Shown here piece by piece: positions 1 to 9,444 of a DNA stretch of 64,000 bases. Every line of letters begins with the position of its first letter. Within the stretch, counting starts at the first letter, position 1. The notes under the pieces were generated by a model. It was given only the letters and a program-made list of their open reading frames with translations, was not told the DNA's origin and searched no databases. A program made the translations under genes and the position numbers. The stretch spans positions 1 through 64,000 of the forward strand of contig JADKFV010000051.1 of NCBI GenBank assembly GCA_016717325.1. Direction: 5' to 3'. The DNA comes from Bacteroidota bacterium (GTDB lineage Bacteria > Bacteroidota > Bacteroidia > AKYH767-A > OLB10).

Positions 1-844
1 CCAAATTGAATTTTCACCAGAATTCAAACGCTTTTTCACTTCAGTTATGATACCTGTAAAACAATTAACGAGTCGGCATCCAGTTTAAATTACACACAAG
101 ATGTTGCCGAAAATAATGCAACAAATCTGGCTCCTCGTTTCGGATTGGTTTACCAGCCAATAAGCAACCTTTCGTTTTACGGAAGCTACTCTCAGTCATT
201 TAATCCTCAATTCTTTAAATAAATTAGAAGGTGGTCCATTTGACCCCGAGAAAGGAATTCAGTATGAGGTAGGAACAAAAGGGCAATTTTTGAGAAACAA
301 GTTGAATGTTTCCATTGCGTTATACACAATTGACAAAACTAACATTCTTGTAAATGATCCATCAGACACAAATAATATTAGATTGATTCCTATTAATGGA
401 GTAAATAGTAAAGGAGCTGAATTTACAATTCAAGGAAATATTACTTCTGATTTTAGTGTAATTGCGAATCTCGCTTTAAATAAGCAGTAGTTACCAAGAC
501 AAGTAGTATTGGTAAAGAAGGGTGACAGGTTGCCATTTGCACCAAACACTATTTCCAGTTTATGGTTGAATTACAAATTTTCAAAAGGCGTAATTAAAGG
601 GTTGGGGATTGGAGCTGGAATGTATTATCGTTCAAACACAATTGGTCTATTCTCGTTACAAGATTACCCAATACCAGGATATACAACTATTGATGCTGCC
701 TTAAGTTACAAAATCAAAAAGTAACATTAGGTAAACATTAATAACCTGACAAATGCTCTTTATTTTGTTGGTGGTGTTGGTGATGCATTTATGTATTCTT
801 GAGCTCCTCGTAATTTTAGAGCTTCAATAGCAGTTGCATTTTAA
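1..844 (+). pseudogene. TonB-dependent siderophore receptor, C-terminal remnant
   Basis: Remains of the outer-membrane beta-barrel of a TonB-dependent siderophore receptor. Conserved blocks appear in the correct order but in different frames: a strand-turn block at 290-490, then 509-724 with GDRLPFAPNTISSLWLNY and GLGIGAGMYYRS, the usual pattern near the end of ferrichrome-type barrels, and a final block ending RASIAVAF before the TAA at 842-844. At least three frameshifts or stops separate them, and the 5' part lies outside the window. It is followed within 5 bp by a PepSY gene remnant, a common pairing in Bacteroidota iron-uptake loci. The family call is firm; substrate is not known. Confidence 0.75.
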
Positions 845-848
845 ATTA

Positions 849-1947
849 ATGAAAAGCGTTACAAAAATTGCTTTTCGCATTCACGGCTTAGGTTGGATTA
901 GTAGCAGGAATTTTCCTACCAATAGGCTTAAGCGGAAGTATTCTTGTTTTTTATCATGAAATAGATGCAACCGTAAATGTAGACAATTGTATGTAGAACC
1001 TAACGGTAGACTACCGCTACCATTAGATAGTTTATTTAATATAGTTGCCCAGAATACCGATTCAAGCACAGGAATATTATACGATGCATATTACTCAAAT
1101 CCGAATGTGACTTATGAATTTAGGATTTATACTCCTAAGAAAAAAGCAATTCACAAATGTGGTTGGTAAGCATTAATCAATATACAGGTGAAATTGTAGG
1201 AATGGCGCATTTGATATTTCTACTTCTTTTTTACATTGGCTTTTAGTTTTTCACTATTCATTTAGGTTAGGTGGATTTGGCATTCTCTTAATTACAATTT
1301 TTGCTTTACTTCTATTTACTTCACTCATTACAGGAACGATTATTTACAGAAAGAAATTTATTAAGACCTTGCTTTTCGTATCCAAATAAAAAATGCAAAT
1401 GGAAAAATTTCAATTTCAAATTTTCATAGAATTATTGGTGTTTGGTCACTACTGTTCAATACATAATATTTTTACTGGGTTTTTAATGACTTGGACTTCA
1501 CTTACACCTGACTATTGGAAAGAAGAAAATTAAATCCACTCCGCCAACATGCGTTTCTTCCAAAGGTTTCTATAGACAGTTTATTAATTGAGACAAAGAT
1601 TATTTTCCCTGACTTTGAAGTAAAAAGTATTTATCAATCAAGGAAGACACGACAGAATTATCCATTTCAGGAGATATGAAATCAACATCTTCGATTCCGA
1701 CAAACCCAATAGTGCAAGTGTGACATTTAATCCTACAACTGAACTCATAAAAACATTCGACATTAACAATGAGAAACTTTGATAACTGGTGGGGACTTTC
1801 TTATTCAACTCACTGTTACATTTGGCGGACAAACAACGAGGTGGCTTTATGTTTTATCAGGCTGACTCCCGGACTATTAAGTATTAGCGGAGCATTGTTA
1901 TGGTGGAGAAGAAAAAAACAGAAACATAGTGACAGAAATAAAACGGC
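849..1947 (+). pseudogene. PepSY-associated transmembrane protein, degraded
   Basis: Remnant of a PepSY-TM protein, an inner-membrane protein often encoded beside siderophore receptors and thought to act in iron reduction or release. The start ATG at 849 gives MKSVTKIAFRIHG; the next frame continues GLVAGIFLPIGLSGSILVFYH, the classical first membrane helix with its histidine. Later blocks (987-1169, YVEPNGRLPLPLD) and the last helix near 1850-1920 (LTPGLLSISGALLWWRRKK) are in other frames. Multiple frameshifts make it non-functional. Its 3' end runs directly into an attC-like core at 1945-1954, so the receptor-PepSY pair may itself have been cassette cargo; that is inference. Confidence 0.72.
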
Positions 1948-2070
1948 ATATAACACGGTTTGGCAAAAGTGGCGGTTCGGTGCTCCGCAGACACATTTGC
2001 AGGTTAATAAAGTTTGGTCCTCCGCATCAACTTTGTGGTAAAAAACGCCACCTTCGCTAAGCCCGAAAAC
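1945..2070 (+). other. attC-like site B1 (split by the full-length IS)
   Basis: It begins with GGCATATAAC (R''-type core). The left arm (GGTTTGGCAAAAGTGGCG, 1956-1973) pairs imperfectly with the right arm around 2045-2066 (CGCCACCTTCGCTAAGCCCG). Where the R' core should follow, the IS begins at 2071 with GTCAG; GTTAGGC reappears on the far side at 3811. Same architecture as the other B-type sites. Confidence 0.55.
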
Positions 2071-3810
2071 GTCAGGATGTGAAAAAACCTACCTTTTAAA
2101 ATTTTGGCGGCCGAAACAGCTTCGTAACGGTGACCATATACGATTTGTGGCGTTTTAACGGGGGGTTGTTTTTACGCTGCTACACTATGCTCGTGAAATT
2201 GAATGCATAGAAATTGATGTAATGCGGTCGTTTTTGATTTTAGCCGTGAAATCCTTGTGTAGTCAGGATTCCAGTTTTCGTTTCTCAACAGTGGCTGTAT
2301 ACCTAGTATGTTGATTGTGCGCTTGATGTTGTAAACTGTCATGATGAGGCTCCATTCGCCATTTACTTTTCTAATCCTTTCAAGTTTGTGTAGTAATATC
2401 CCCATACTCGTTTTATTGTACCAAATATGTGTTCGTTTAATTCTTGTCGCTTGCGGTATGTTTCCTTGTGGCTGTTATAGCGAGCATTGTTGGCTTCAAC
2501 TTCGCAGCAACTCATCGCGTTCTATTTCGCGGCCTCCTTTGGCGCGCCCTGTGCACAGGTGTTTTGCAGGGCAGGTTTTACATTTTGGCAACATGTATTT
2601 TTAAATTGGTAAGTATCGCGCTCGCGCGATTTGCGATGCCATGTGCCTGTGGTTGTTAGTGTTGCGCCTTGTGGACATGTATATGTATCGGTGCTTTCAT
2701 CGTATACAAACTTAGTTACTACGTAATCGGGGGTGGTGCCATGCTCGTTGCTGTTTACTATTATGGTGGTGCTACTATGGTTTATGCCGGTATTGGTGGC
2801 CTATGTACTGTATTGCCGGCCGTTGTGGTATCCCTTATCTACTATAGCTGTATACGTTGATACATCCATATTTTGCTTTGCTTCGGTGGCAATATCGGTA
2901 AGGGCGTTTCTGTCGTTACGGTTTATGGTGTGTGTGGCAGCTACAAGTTTGTGCTTATCGTCAACGGCTGCTTGTGTGTTGTAGGCTACTTCTACTACCT
3001 GGCCTTGTATGAGCAATGCGCGTGCATCGGCATCGGTGGTGCTTATCTGCGTGTCGCCACTTTCTTTTAATTCTGTTTCCAGTGTTTCATAAAATATTTT
3101 TCGCGCTGCAAGTTGCTCAATCTTTTTGGTAATGTTTGTGATTTTTATCTCGTCTTCGGCTGCATCGCATTTATCCAATTGTGCCATATATTCACTTATT
3201 TTATTTTCAATGAATGTAAAGTGGCGCTCAATTTTTTCTGCGAATAATTATTTTCTTGCTGTTGTGGGCGCGTATTTTGGTCCCATCTATTGCAATAAGC
3301 TCTCCTCCTATTAAGTCAATGTCTTTAAGAAAACTTACAAATAACTTGAACGTATTGCGCAATGCCTTTGGGTTGTCCTTACGAAAATCGGCAATGCTAT
3401 GGTAGCTCGGTATCAACTTGCCACAGAGCCATTGCATTTCGATGTTGCGCGTGCACTCGCGCTCAAGCTTGCGACTGCTGCGTATTCCATTGAGGTAGCC
3501 ATACAAATATATTTTTAAGAATATACTGCTGTGGTACGATGGGCGGCCTTCATCTTTTATGGTGCTTACTGCAAAATCTAATTTCTGTAAATCGAGCTTG
3601 CAAACAAAAGCATCAATAAAGCGTACAACATTTTCAGTACCTATGTTGCAATCTAAACTTGATATTTCCATTTGATGCCGGCAGCCCTCAGCTATGTGAT
3701 GTGTATTTTTTTTTTTGCTTAGGTATGTCAGCAATGTCGATGTAATTTTTATTTTTACCACATGTTGTTAACGTGCAGCTGTTGAGGAAATGGTTTTTTC
3801 ATAGGCTGAC
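2071..3810 (-). mobile_element. IS1182-type insertion sequence, full length but inactive
   Basis: A 1740-bp element. The left end GTCAGGATGTGAAAAAACC (2071-2089) and the inverted right end at 3792-3810 agree at 16 of 19 positions, defining terminal inverted repeats. It contains one transposase gene on the minus strand, broken by frameshifts. It sits between an attC-like arm (to 2070) and a GTTAGGC core (3811), with no clear target duplication. Internally deleted relatives of this element occur at least ten more times in the window, always with the same right end next to a gene unit. IS1182 membership comes from the transposase sequence. Confidence 0.8.
2172..3761 (-). pseudogene. IS1182-family transposase, frameshifted
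   Basis: DDE transposase of the IS1182 type, read right to left. The N-terminal part (3228-3761) contains the DUF772-like region with DEGRPSYHSSIFLKIYLYGY, SRKLERECTRNIEMQWLCG and GGELIAIDGTKIRAHNSKK, the latter carrying the first catalytic Asp. The central part (2801-3187) has coiled Glu/Lys-rich sequence and ends IVDKGYHNGRQ (second Asp region). The C-terminal part (2172-2405) has KVNGEWSLIMTVYNIKRTINILG. Frameshifts near 3230, 2800 and 2405 separate the pieces. GTG at 3759-3761 is the likely start. The same N-terminal coding sequence survives in every deleted copy of the element. Confidence 0.85.
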
Positions 3811-3860
3811 GTTAGGCGTAATGCTGACAGACACCATAAAAATTGAAAACATCGGCAGAC

Positions 3861-4658
3861 ATGCGACAACTTTACAAACCAATTCAACCGACAGTTAAAC
3901 AATCGGCTGACAAAGTAACCTATTCAGAATTTTTGCCCGACATAAGACTGCAAAACTATATTTATTGTTACTGGCAACTTAAAACGACCGAGACACTTTC
4001 TGAGCCATTCATTTATCGTGTAGTTGCAGACGGTTGTATTGACATCTTTTTTGAACTCAATAATCCCAAGGACAATTTTGTAATGGGATTTTGTAAAAAG
4101 TTCACTGAGTTCCCGCTTGACAACTCATTTCATTACGTAGGTGTTCGTTTCTTGCCGACAATGTTTCCTCAACTTTTCAGAATTAATGCTTCTGAATTGA
4201 GTAATCGTTTTGAACAATTATGTAACGTAGTGCCCAAAGTTTCAACTTTCATTGCCGACAATTTTCATCATCAATTAACGCCAGAACAAGCACAAAAAAC
4301 ATTTGACAGTTATTTTATCAATCTTATTGAAAACACAACTTTCGACAACGACAGCAGACTTTACAATGCTATTGAAAAGATACTTCAAGAGTTTGGGGTT
4401 TTAAATATTGAGCATGACTTAAACACAGGTATAAGTCAAAGACAACTTCGCAGACTTTTTGAGTTTTACATTGGTGATACAGCTAAGACTTTTGCAAAAG
4501 TGGTTCGTTTTCAAAATATTCTTCGTGCCAAGCCTTCATCTCAAAGTCTGCGACAAAACAAATTATTTTTTGATGTAGGCTATTACGACCAAGCCCATTT
4601 TATCAAAGAATTCAAGAATTTTTATGGCGTAACACCAAGCAAGGCGTTTGGCAGATGA
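3861..4658 (+). CDS. AraC-family transcriptional regulator
   Basis: About 265 aa, cytoplasmic DNA-binding regulator. The N-terminal roughly 150 residues form a sensor domain of the DUF6597 type (FLPDIRLQNYIYCYWQL, then VADGCIDIFFEL). The C-terminal roughly 100 residues hold the two AraC helix-turn-helix motifs: GISQRQLRRLFEFYIGDTAK and, near the end, FFDVGYYDQAHFIKEFKNFY followed by GVTPSKAF. I chose ATG 3861; an in-frame TTG at 3843 would add six residues. It is the first gene of the three-gene unit 3811-5498 and begins 50 bp after the GTTAGGC core. It may control the two genes behind it, but no operator is evident. Confidence 0.88.
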   Translation: MRQLYKPIQPTVKQSADKVTYSEFLPDIRLQNYIYCYWQLKTTETLSEPFIYRVVADGCIDIFFELNNPKDNFVMGFCKKFTEFPLDNSFHYVGVRFLPTMFPQLFRINASELSNRFEQLCNVVPKVSTFIADNFHHQLTPEQAQKTFDSYFINLIENTTFDNDSRLYNAIEKILQEFGVLNIEHDLNTGISQRQLRRLFEFYIGDTAKTFAKVVRFQNILRAKPSSQSLRQNKLFFDVGYYDQAHFIKEFKNFYGVTPSKAFGR

Positions 4659-4727
4659 TTATGTCCGTTTTATACAATGTTTGAACTGTGATTTGATAGA
4701 ATTTTGTATCGTAAATCAAAACAAAGA

Positions 4728-5204
4728 ATGATGAAACGAATACTCACAATTCTAACAGTAGCTTGCTTAACGGCAAATGCTTTTTCACAATCAAGTTCAA
4801 CAATTAAAAATCAAAACAAGATGAAATTAAACGCAGGAGTTCTCACAACAAAGTTGGCTGAAAGCAAAGCTTTTTATACCAACTATTTAGGTTTCGGGGT
4901 AACATTTGAAAATGAGTTTTACCTCTTATTACACACCCCAAACCACGAAGCAGAAATTAGTTTTTTGCTTCCCAACCACCCAAGTCAGCAACCTTTCTTT
5001 CACAAACCTTTTTTAGGGCAAGGAATGTATCTGACTATTGAAGTAGATGATGTGCACAGCATCTACAACGAACTTAAAAAGAAAGGTGTACCCATAAAAA
5101 TTGACATCCGAAACGAACCTTGGGGCGACAGACATTTCGCCATTGAAGACCCTAATGGCATCGGCATTGACATTGTGAAGTATTCACCACCACAAGACAA
5201 ATAG
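4728..5204 (+). CDS. Exported VOC (glyoxalase/bleomycin-resistance-like) protein
   Basis: A 158-aa protein with a vicinal-oxygen-chelate fold, a family that covers glyoxalases, dioxygenases and drug-binding resistance proteins. Residues 1-21 look like a signal peptide (MKRILTILTVACLTANAFSQ), so it probably acts in the periplasm, which is unusual for the family. The domain runs from KLNAGVLTTKLAESKAFYTN through EVDDVHSIYNELKKKGVP to RHFAIEDPNGIGIDIVKY; the FAIEDPNG motif is typical of the second half. ATG 4728 was chosen because it gives the signal peptide; ATG is also present at 4731. It lies 2 bp before the TfoX-like gene. Substrate unknown. Confidence 0.82.
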   Translation: MMKRILTILTVACLTANAFSQSSSTIKNQNKMKLNAGVLTTKLAESKAFYTNYLGFGVTFENEFYLLLHTPNHEAEISFLLPNHPSQQPFFHKPFLGQGMYLTIEVDDVHSIYNELKKKGVPIKIDIRNEPWGDRHFAIEDPNGIGIDIVKYSPPQDK

Positions 5205-5206
5205 TT

Positions 5207-5497
5207 ATGAAAACGCAACTTTCAAACAATTTAAAAGGTGCAAAAAATATTGGAGCAACTATTGAGAAACGCCTAAACGAAATAGGCGTTTTCTCACTTG
5301 CAGACCTTGCTCAAATGACACCTGTAAAAGCATATCAAAGTATCTGCAAACAAAATCCTGACAAAACATTTCCAGTTTGTTATTATTTGTATTCACTACA
5401 AGGGGCTTTGCTTGACTTACATTGGGACGACTTGCCGACAGAACTAAAAACAGAACTGCATAAACAGTTTGATAGGAAGAGAAGCACATACGCCTAA
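5207..5497 (+). CDS. TfoX/Sxy C-terminal domain protein
   Basis: A 96-aa protein matching only the C-terminal domain of TfoX (competence regulator). The domain starts LKGAKNIGATIEKRLNEIG, a helix-hairpin-helix-like segment, and ends in the diagnostic CYYLYSLQGALLDLHWDDLP. Stand-alone C-terminal TfoX proteins are common and their role is unclear; DNA binding is plausible. It follows the VOC gene by 2 bp, so AraC, VOC and this gene look like one transcription unit. The stop codon TAA lies inside the GCCTAAC core that ends the unit, as often seen for integron cassettes. Confidence 0.88.
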   Translation: MKTQLSNNLKGAKNIGATIEKRLNEIGVFSLADLAQMTPVKAYQSICKQNPDKTFPVCYYLYSLQGALLDLHWDDLPTELKTELHKQFDRKRSTYA

Positions 5498-5585
5498 CAT
5501 TTAGCCGTATAGACGAAAGCCCCTGGGCGAGTCGAATACGTAGGGCTTTTGTCTATTAGGCCTGCCCCGTATACTCTAACGGGGT
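5492..5585 (+). other. attC-like site A1
   Basis: It starts with GCCTAAC (5492-5498). TACGCCTAAC is the exact complement of GTTAGGCGTA at the start of the same unit (3811-3820), 10 of 10. After a 5-bp spacer, GCCGTATAGACGAAAGCCCC pairs with the arm ending GTCTATTAGGC (about 5550-5571). A GTATACT sequence (5579-5585) occupies the R' position. The GTT of the next unit actually lies at 6002, beyond an IS-derived block. Confidence 0.6.
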
Positions 5586-5694
5586 GTTCAGTGACACCGT
5601 CATGGGGTGTCGTCATAATTGAGTGGCTGTGCTGGGGGGCGTGCTAAATTGCTTAGGTGTAATAGTAAAACAATTTTTGTTTTTTGCGATTGTT

Positions 5695-6001
5695 TAACTA
5701 TGGCTGTATACGATTTGAGGCGCTTTTACTTCTTTAATATATCAGGCCAACATTCCTCTTTCAAATTTCAACTTCACTAAATTGAGTTTACAAACAAAAG
5801 CATAAATAAAGCGTACAACATTTTCAGTATCGATGTTGCAATCTAAACTTGATATTTCCATTTGGTTGCGGCAGCCCTCAGCTATGTGATGCATATTTAT
5901 TTTTTTTGCTAAGGTATGTCAACGGTGTCGTTGTAATTTTTATTTTTACCACATGTTGTTAACGTGCAGCTGTTGAGGAAATGGTTTTTTCACAGGCTGA
6001 C
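5695..6001 (-). repeat. IS1182-derived MITE-like copy a
   Basis: About 307 bp shared with the full IS: the left segment from TAACTATGGCTGTATACG, then the start of the transposase gene in reverse, then the right terminal repeat ending CACAGGCTGAC at 6001. The inner transposase is deleted. The 109 bp between this block and attC A1 (5586-5694) are unlike the IS left end and show no coding sequence. The next gene unit starts at 6002. Confidence 0.7.
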
Positions 6002-6092
6002 GTTAGCGGAAAGCCTTGGGGACAGTGGTATTTTGAAACATTTGTGTAATGGTTAGACATTTTTATGCTGACATTTTTAGTATCTTTGGTGA

Positions 6093-6620
6093 GTGAAAAA
6101 GAAGAAACAAATAGGACTTGATTTTGTAGTTGACAAATTGACCAACTCCATTGAAAATGTTGTAACGGGCGACAGTTTCTCAACAGACATTACGCTTATT
6201 TCCTCAGCAGACCTCAAATCAACAACCAAGAAAAACGGTTGGCAATTTGATTGGAAGGAGGAATTTAAACAACCCGAAAGAGATGTTTACAAATTGACAA
6301 TCGTAAACAATCAATCAATCGTTCAAGGACTTATAAGTGTAGAAATCAAATCTGACCATGTATACATGCATTTGGTTGAAAGTGCTCCATTCAATAAGGG
6401 CAAGACAAAAATTTATGCTGGAGTTCCTGGTAACTTGGTTGCATTTGCTTGTAAACTTTCTTTTCAACGTGGACACGATGGCAACGTTTCTTTTTTCTCT
6501 AAGACACAACTTGTTCAACACTACATTGACACTTTAGGTGCTTTACATTTTGGCGGACGAGTTATGATTATCGACACGAACGCTGCATTAAAACTTTTAA
6601 ATAAATATTTTCCAAAATGA
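6093..6620 (+). CDS. Conserved hypothetical protein, GNAT-like C-terminal half
   Basis: About 175 aa, cytoplasmic, no signal or membrane segment. The C-terminal half (VYMHLVESAPFNKGKTKIYA, then GVPGNLVAFACKLSFQRGHDG and SFFSKTQLVQHYIDTLGALH) resembles the acetyl-CoA-binding part of GNAT acetyltransferases, but I cannot confirm that family. GTG 6093 is the only good start in frame; a Bacteroidota-type -7 box TATCTTTG lies at 6081-6088, so the message would be nearly leaderless. It overlaps the next small gene by ATGA. The arrangement is compatible with a two-gene toxin-antitoxin or modifier pair, but nothing in the sequence proves that. Confidence 0.75.
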   Translation: MKKKKQIGLDFVVDKLTNSIENVVTGDSFSTDITLISSADLKSTTKKNGWQFDWKEEFKQPERDVYKLTIVNNQSIVQGLISVEIKSDHVYMHLVESAPFNKGKTKIYAGVPGNLVAFACKLSFQRGHDGNVSFFSKTQLVQHYIDTLGALHFGGRVMIIDTNAALKLLNKYFPK

Positions 6621-6787
6621 AAAATAAATTAACAGAATTAGACGTGGACTTTATTGGCGGACAAGGACCTTTAACTAAAAGTGAAGAACAAGCAATTAGC
6701 GAATTTATTAAAGCTCAAAAATTCTTGAAAGCCAAACGACAAATTCATAAGACAAAGACTTCACAACGTAAGAAAACTTTAGCTTAG
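6617..6787 (+). CDS. Small conserved hypothetical protein (56 aa)
   Basis: A 56-aa basic protein: N-terminal acidic segment with DVDFIGGQGPLTKSEEQAIS, then a Lys/Arg-rich helix-forming tail (EFIKAQKFLKAKRQIHKTKT). Its ATG overlaps the stop of the preceding gene (ATGA at 6617-6620), which implies translational coupling. No family recognised. Size, charge and coupling fit an antitoxin or a small regulatory partner; this is inference only. The unit closes 37 bp downstream with a CCGCTA-t-AC core matching its own GTTAGCGG start at 6002. Confidence 0.7.
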   Translation: MKNKLTELDVDFIGGQGPLTKSEEQAISEFIKAQKFLKAKRQIHKTKTSQRKKTLA

Positions 6788-6823
6788 CACTTACTGAAAT
6801 ACCATGTTGAAAAGAAGCCCGAA

Positions 6824-6909
6824 CCGCTATACCTTTAGCCGTATAGACGAAAGCCCCCGGGCGAGTCGAATACGAGGGGTTTTTGTCTATTAGGCCTGCC
6901 CCGTGTACT
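6824..6909 (+). other. attC-like site A2
   Basis: CCGCTA followed by tAC (6824-6832) mirrors GTTAGCGG at 6002-6009, with one inserted T. The same hairpin as A1 follows: GCCGTATAGACGAAAGCCCC against an arm ending GTCTATTAGGC. The R' position holds GTGTACT. Confidence 0.55.
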
Positions 6910-7031
6910 CTAACGGGGTGTTCAGCGACACCGGCATGGGGTGTCGTCATAATTGAGTTGCTTTGCTGGGGGGAGGCGTGCTAAATTGCTTAGGTGTAAT
7001 AGTAAAGCAATTTTTGTTTTTTGCGATTGTT

Positions 7032-7338
7032 TAACTATGGCTGTATACGTTTTATGGCGCTTTTAGCCCTTTAATATATCACGACAACAATTCCTCTCCA
7101 AATTTCAATTTTACTAAATCGAGCTTGCAAACAAAAGCATCAATAAAGCGTACAACATTTTCATTATCGATGTTGCAATCTAAACTTGCTATTTCCATTT
7201 GATGCCGGCAGCCCTCAGCAATGTGATGCATATTTATTTTTTTTGTTAAGGTATGTCAACGGTGTCGTTGTAATTTTTATTTTTACCACATGTTGTTAAC
7301 GTGCAGCTGTGGGCAAGTTGGTTATTTCACAGTCTGAC
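7032..7338 (-). repeat. IS1182-derived MITE-like copy b
   Basis: Same block as copy a: TAACTATGGCTGTATACG on the left, the reversed 5' end of the transposase gene, and a right end at 7338. The last 35 bp are slightly altered (GTGGGCAAGTTGG replaces GTTGAGGAAATGG). Directly abuts GTTATGCGCA of the next unit. Bases 6910-7031 hold no gene. Confidence 0.68.
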
Positions 7339-7362
7339 GTTATGCGCAATTTTAACACTCCG

Positions 7363-8288
7363 ATGAAACTGTACTACTTAATCATACTCTTATTGTCTTG
7401 CAAAATTTGTCGAGCGCAAAATGTTGACAGTTTGAATACGGACAGCCAAGTAAGAAAGTTTTTCAAAGTGATGAGAACTTCAGACAGTTTTATATTGTTC
7501 GCTTATCTGAACTTTATCGTGACCGATTAAACAAACATATTGCAGACTCTTTAAATGTAAAACCTTGGGTGAAGGCTGATTTTAATAATGACAAAAAAAC
7601 TGACTTGATGGTTTACGGAGTATGGAACGGAAGAAATTGCCTGATGATTTATGTTACTGGGTTGAATAATGCGACTTTCCATTTTATTACAAAAGGAACT
7701 TCTGATTACTTATGTTTTCCAACAGTTACCACTGTTAATGAACAAACTGTTTTAGTTAGACATGTTGGAAAAGAATTTTGCAGAAGCGAAATTCCAGAGA
7801 TTAAAACTGACTCATTGATATATAAATTCAGAACTTTCATTGAATTTAATTCTTCTCCAACCAATTATCAATTTGACAAGATTGAACTTTCTTCGTTAGG
7901 AAGTAAAAAGGACTGTTCAATTTATTCAATTGTTATTAATGCTGATAGAACTGTAAAATATCATACCACCAGATACAAGGAGAGTTTGGGTAATTACAAG
8001 TTTAAAGAGATGCAAGGCAGTTTTAATTTTAAAGGGACAGTTGACACTTCTTTCAATGACTTTAATGAATTGGTAGCTCTTATAAATTATTTGAATTTAC
8101 CAAAAGCTCAAGACACTTATTCATCTTCAAATGAGGATGAGAATACTTATCAATTTGTATATTCGTACAATCATCAACAGACCAAAACAATTAAATTCCA
8201 ATTTGAAGATGCTACTTACGGACTGCAAGAATTATTCAGGAGGATTGATAATATGCGGGAAAATTTATGGATGTGGAAAAAAAATTGA
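7363..8288 (+). pseudogene. Secreted hypothetical protein with one frameshift
   Basis: About 308 aa if one frameshift is ignored. ATG 7363 gives a signal peptide (MKLYYLIILLLSCKICRAQ). The frame breaks near 7460-7470 (FFK, then SDENFRQFYIVRLSELYRD in the next frame) and continues to the stop at 8288. The mature part includes KADFNNDKKTDLMVYG, an Asp-rich calcium-binding-like or FG-GAP-like loop, and an FKFxxx-type beta-rich C-terminus. No family recognised. It may be a live gene with a sequencing indel, since the remaining 239 codons are undisturbed. Unit ends match perfectly (7339-7348 against 8318-8327). Confidence 0.65.
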
Positions 8289-8317
8289 ACGATACGAATT
8301 CTAACGAAAAGAAAAAC

Positions 8318-8404
8318 TGCGCATAACATTTAGCCGTATAGACGAAAGCCCCCGGGCGAGTAGAATACGAGGGGCTTTTGTCTATTAGGCCTGCCCCGTA
8401 TACT
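8318..8404 (+). other. attC-like site A3
   Basis: TGCGCATAAC (8318-8327) is the exact complement of GTTATGCGCA at 7339-7348, 10 of 10, including six positions outside the consensus core. The A-type hairpin follows (GCCGTATAGACGAAAGCCCC with an arm ending GTCTATTAGGC at about 8389); GTATACT is at 8398-8404. Confidence 0.62.
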
Positions 8405-8526
8405 CTAACGGGGTGTTCAGCGACACCGGCATGGGGTGTCGTCATAATTGAGTGGCTTTGCTGGGGGGGGGCGTGCTAAATTGCTTAGGTGTAATAGTAA
8501 AGCAATTTTTGTTTTTTGCGATTGTT

Positions 8527-8830
8527 TAACTATGGCTGTATACGATTTGTGGCGCTTTTAACTCTTTAATATATCAGGCCAACATTCCTCTTTCAAATTT
8601 CAATTTTACTAAATCGAGCTTGCAAACAAAGCATCAATAAAGCGTACAACATTTTCAGTATCGATGTAGCAATCTAACTTGATATTTCCATTTGCTGCCG
8701 GCAGCCCTCAGCTATGTGATGCATATTTATTTTTTGCTAAGGTATGTCAACGGTGTCGTTGTAATTTTTATTTTTACCACATGTTGTTAACGTGCAGCTG
8801 TTGAAGGAGGTGGTTTTTTCAAAGGCTGAC
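8527..8830 (-). repeat. IS1182-derived MITE-like copy c
   Basis: TAACTATGGCTGTATACG at the left, reversed transposase start in the middle, right end at 8830 followed at once by GTTATTGGCA. The interval 8405-8526 holds the same non-IS spacer seen after the other A-type sites. Confidence 0.68.
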
Positions 8831-8886
8831 GTTATTGGCAATTTTAGGATGACACACAAACCAACGACAGAAACAAAATATAAAAT

Positions 8887-9297
8887 ATGACACGGGACAA
8901 CAAAATGTTTACAATAGACCAAATTCACGAAGCTTTTAAAAAAGTAAAAAGCGGTGCAGACTTTCCTCAATTTGTTCAAGACTTAAAATCAATTGGCGTA
9001 ACACATTATGACAATTATGTTGCTGACGGACGAACAAAATATTACGGGAAAAATGACTTTACTGTTGACGGAGAAACTAAATATCCTTCTATGGCGGTCA
9101 ACGCTAACAGTTCAGCAGACAAATTAAAACATTCCATTTCTATTCATCAACAAGGACAAACTGACTATCTAACATTTTGCATTCAAGCAGCAGACGCAGG
9201 AGTGGAAAAGTGGACAACGCATATGATAGAAATGACCGTTACCTATCTGGACAAACAAGGAAATAAATTGACAGTTGAACCAATACCGCAACCGTGA
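8887..9297 (+). CDS. DUF1398 family protein
   Basis: A 136-aa soluble protein matching DUF1398 (YbcV-like), a family first noted in phage and enterobacteria with no known activity. Visible family features: MFTIDQIHEAFKKVKSGADF near the start, GVTHYDNYVADGRTKYYG in the middle, and HQQGQTDYLTFCIQAADAGV EKW near the end. ATG 8887 begins 57 bp after the unit start; ATG 8905 is an alternative. It is the only gene in the unit 8831-9320. Confidence 0.85.
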   Translation: MTRDNKMFTIDQIHEAFKKVKSGADFPQFVQDLKSIGVTHYDNYVADGRTKYYGKNDFTVDGETKYPSMAVNANSSADKLKHSISIHQQGQTDYLTFCIQAADAGVEKWTTHMIEMTVTYLDKQGNKLTVEPIPQP

Positions 9298-9313
9298 CGG
9301 AAAGAAAAACTGG

Positions 9314-9371
9314 GCATAACAGACGGGACTTCGTGCCGTGCGAAGCACAAGGCATGAAGTCCATGTTGCAC
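9314..9371 (+). other. attC-like site C1 (58 bp)
   Basis: GCATAAC (9314-9320) and GTTGCAC (9365-9371) bracket an inverted repeat with GGACTTC on the left and GAAGTCC on the right. The total is 58 bp, the classical 59-base-element size. Complementarity to its own unit start (8831) is weak: only 7 of 10. Confidence 0.58.
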
Positions 9372-9444
9372 TGAAGCTTCGGTCGTTTTCGCACTTGCTG
9401 TGTAGATTTTTTGCTATGGGGTTTGCGGGATGTGGCGGGGGGCC

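Noticed and set aside
2341..3070. Plus-strand hydrophobic reading frames inside 2.3-3.1 kb
   Set aside because: They are antisense to the IS1182 transposase and have strings of Val/Tyr/Cys typical of shadow frames.
6708..8445. Minus-strand reading frames beginning MTTPHAGVAEHPVRV at 6950, 8445 and 41462
   Set aside because: They are translations of the A-type attC-like hairpin and its spacer; similarity comes from the repeated DNA, and the downstream parts differ in each copy.
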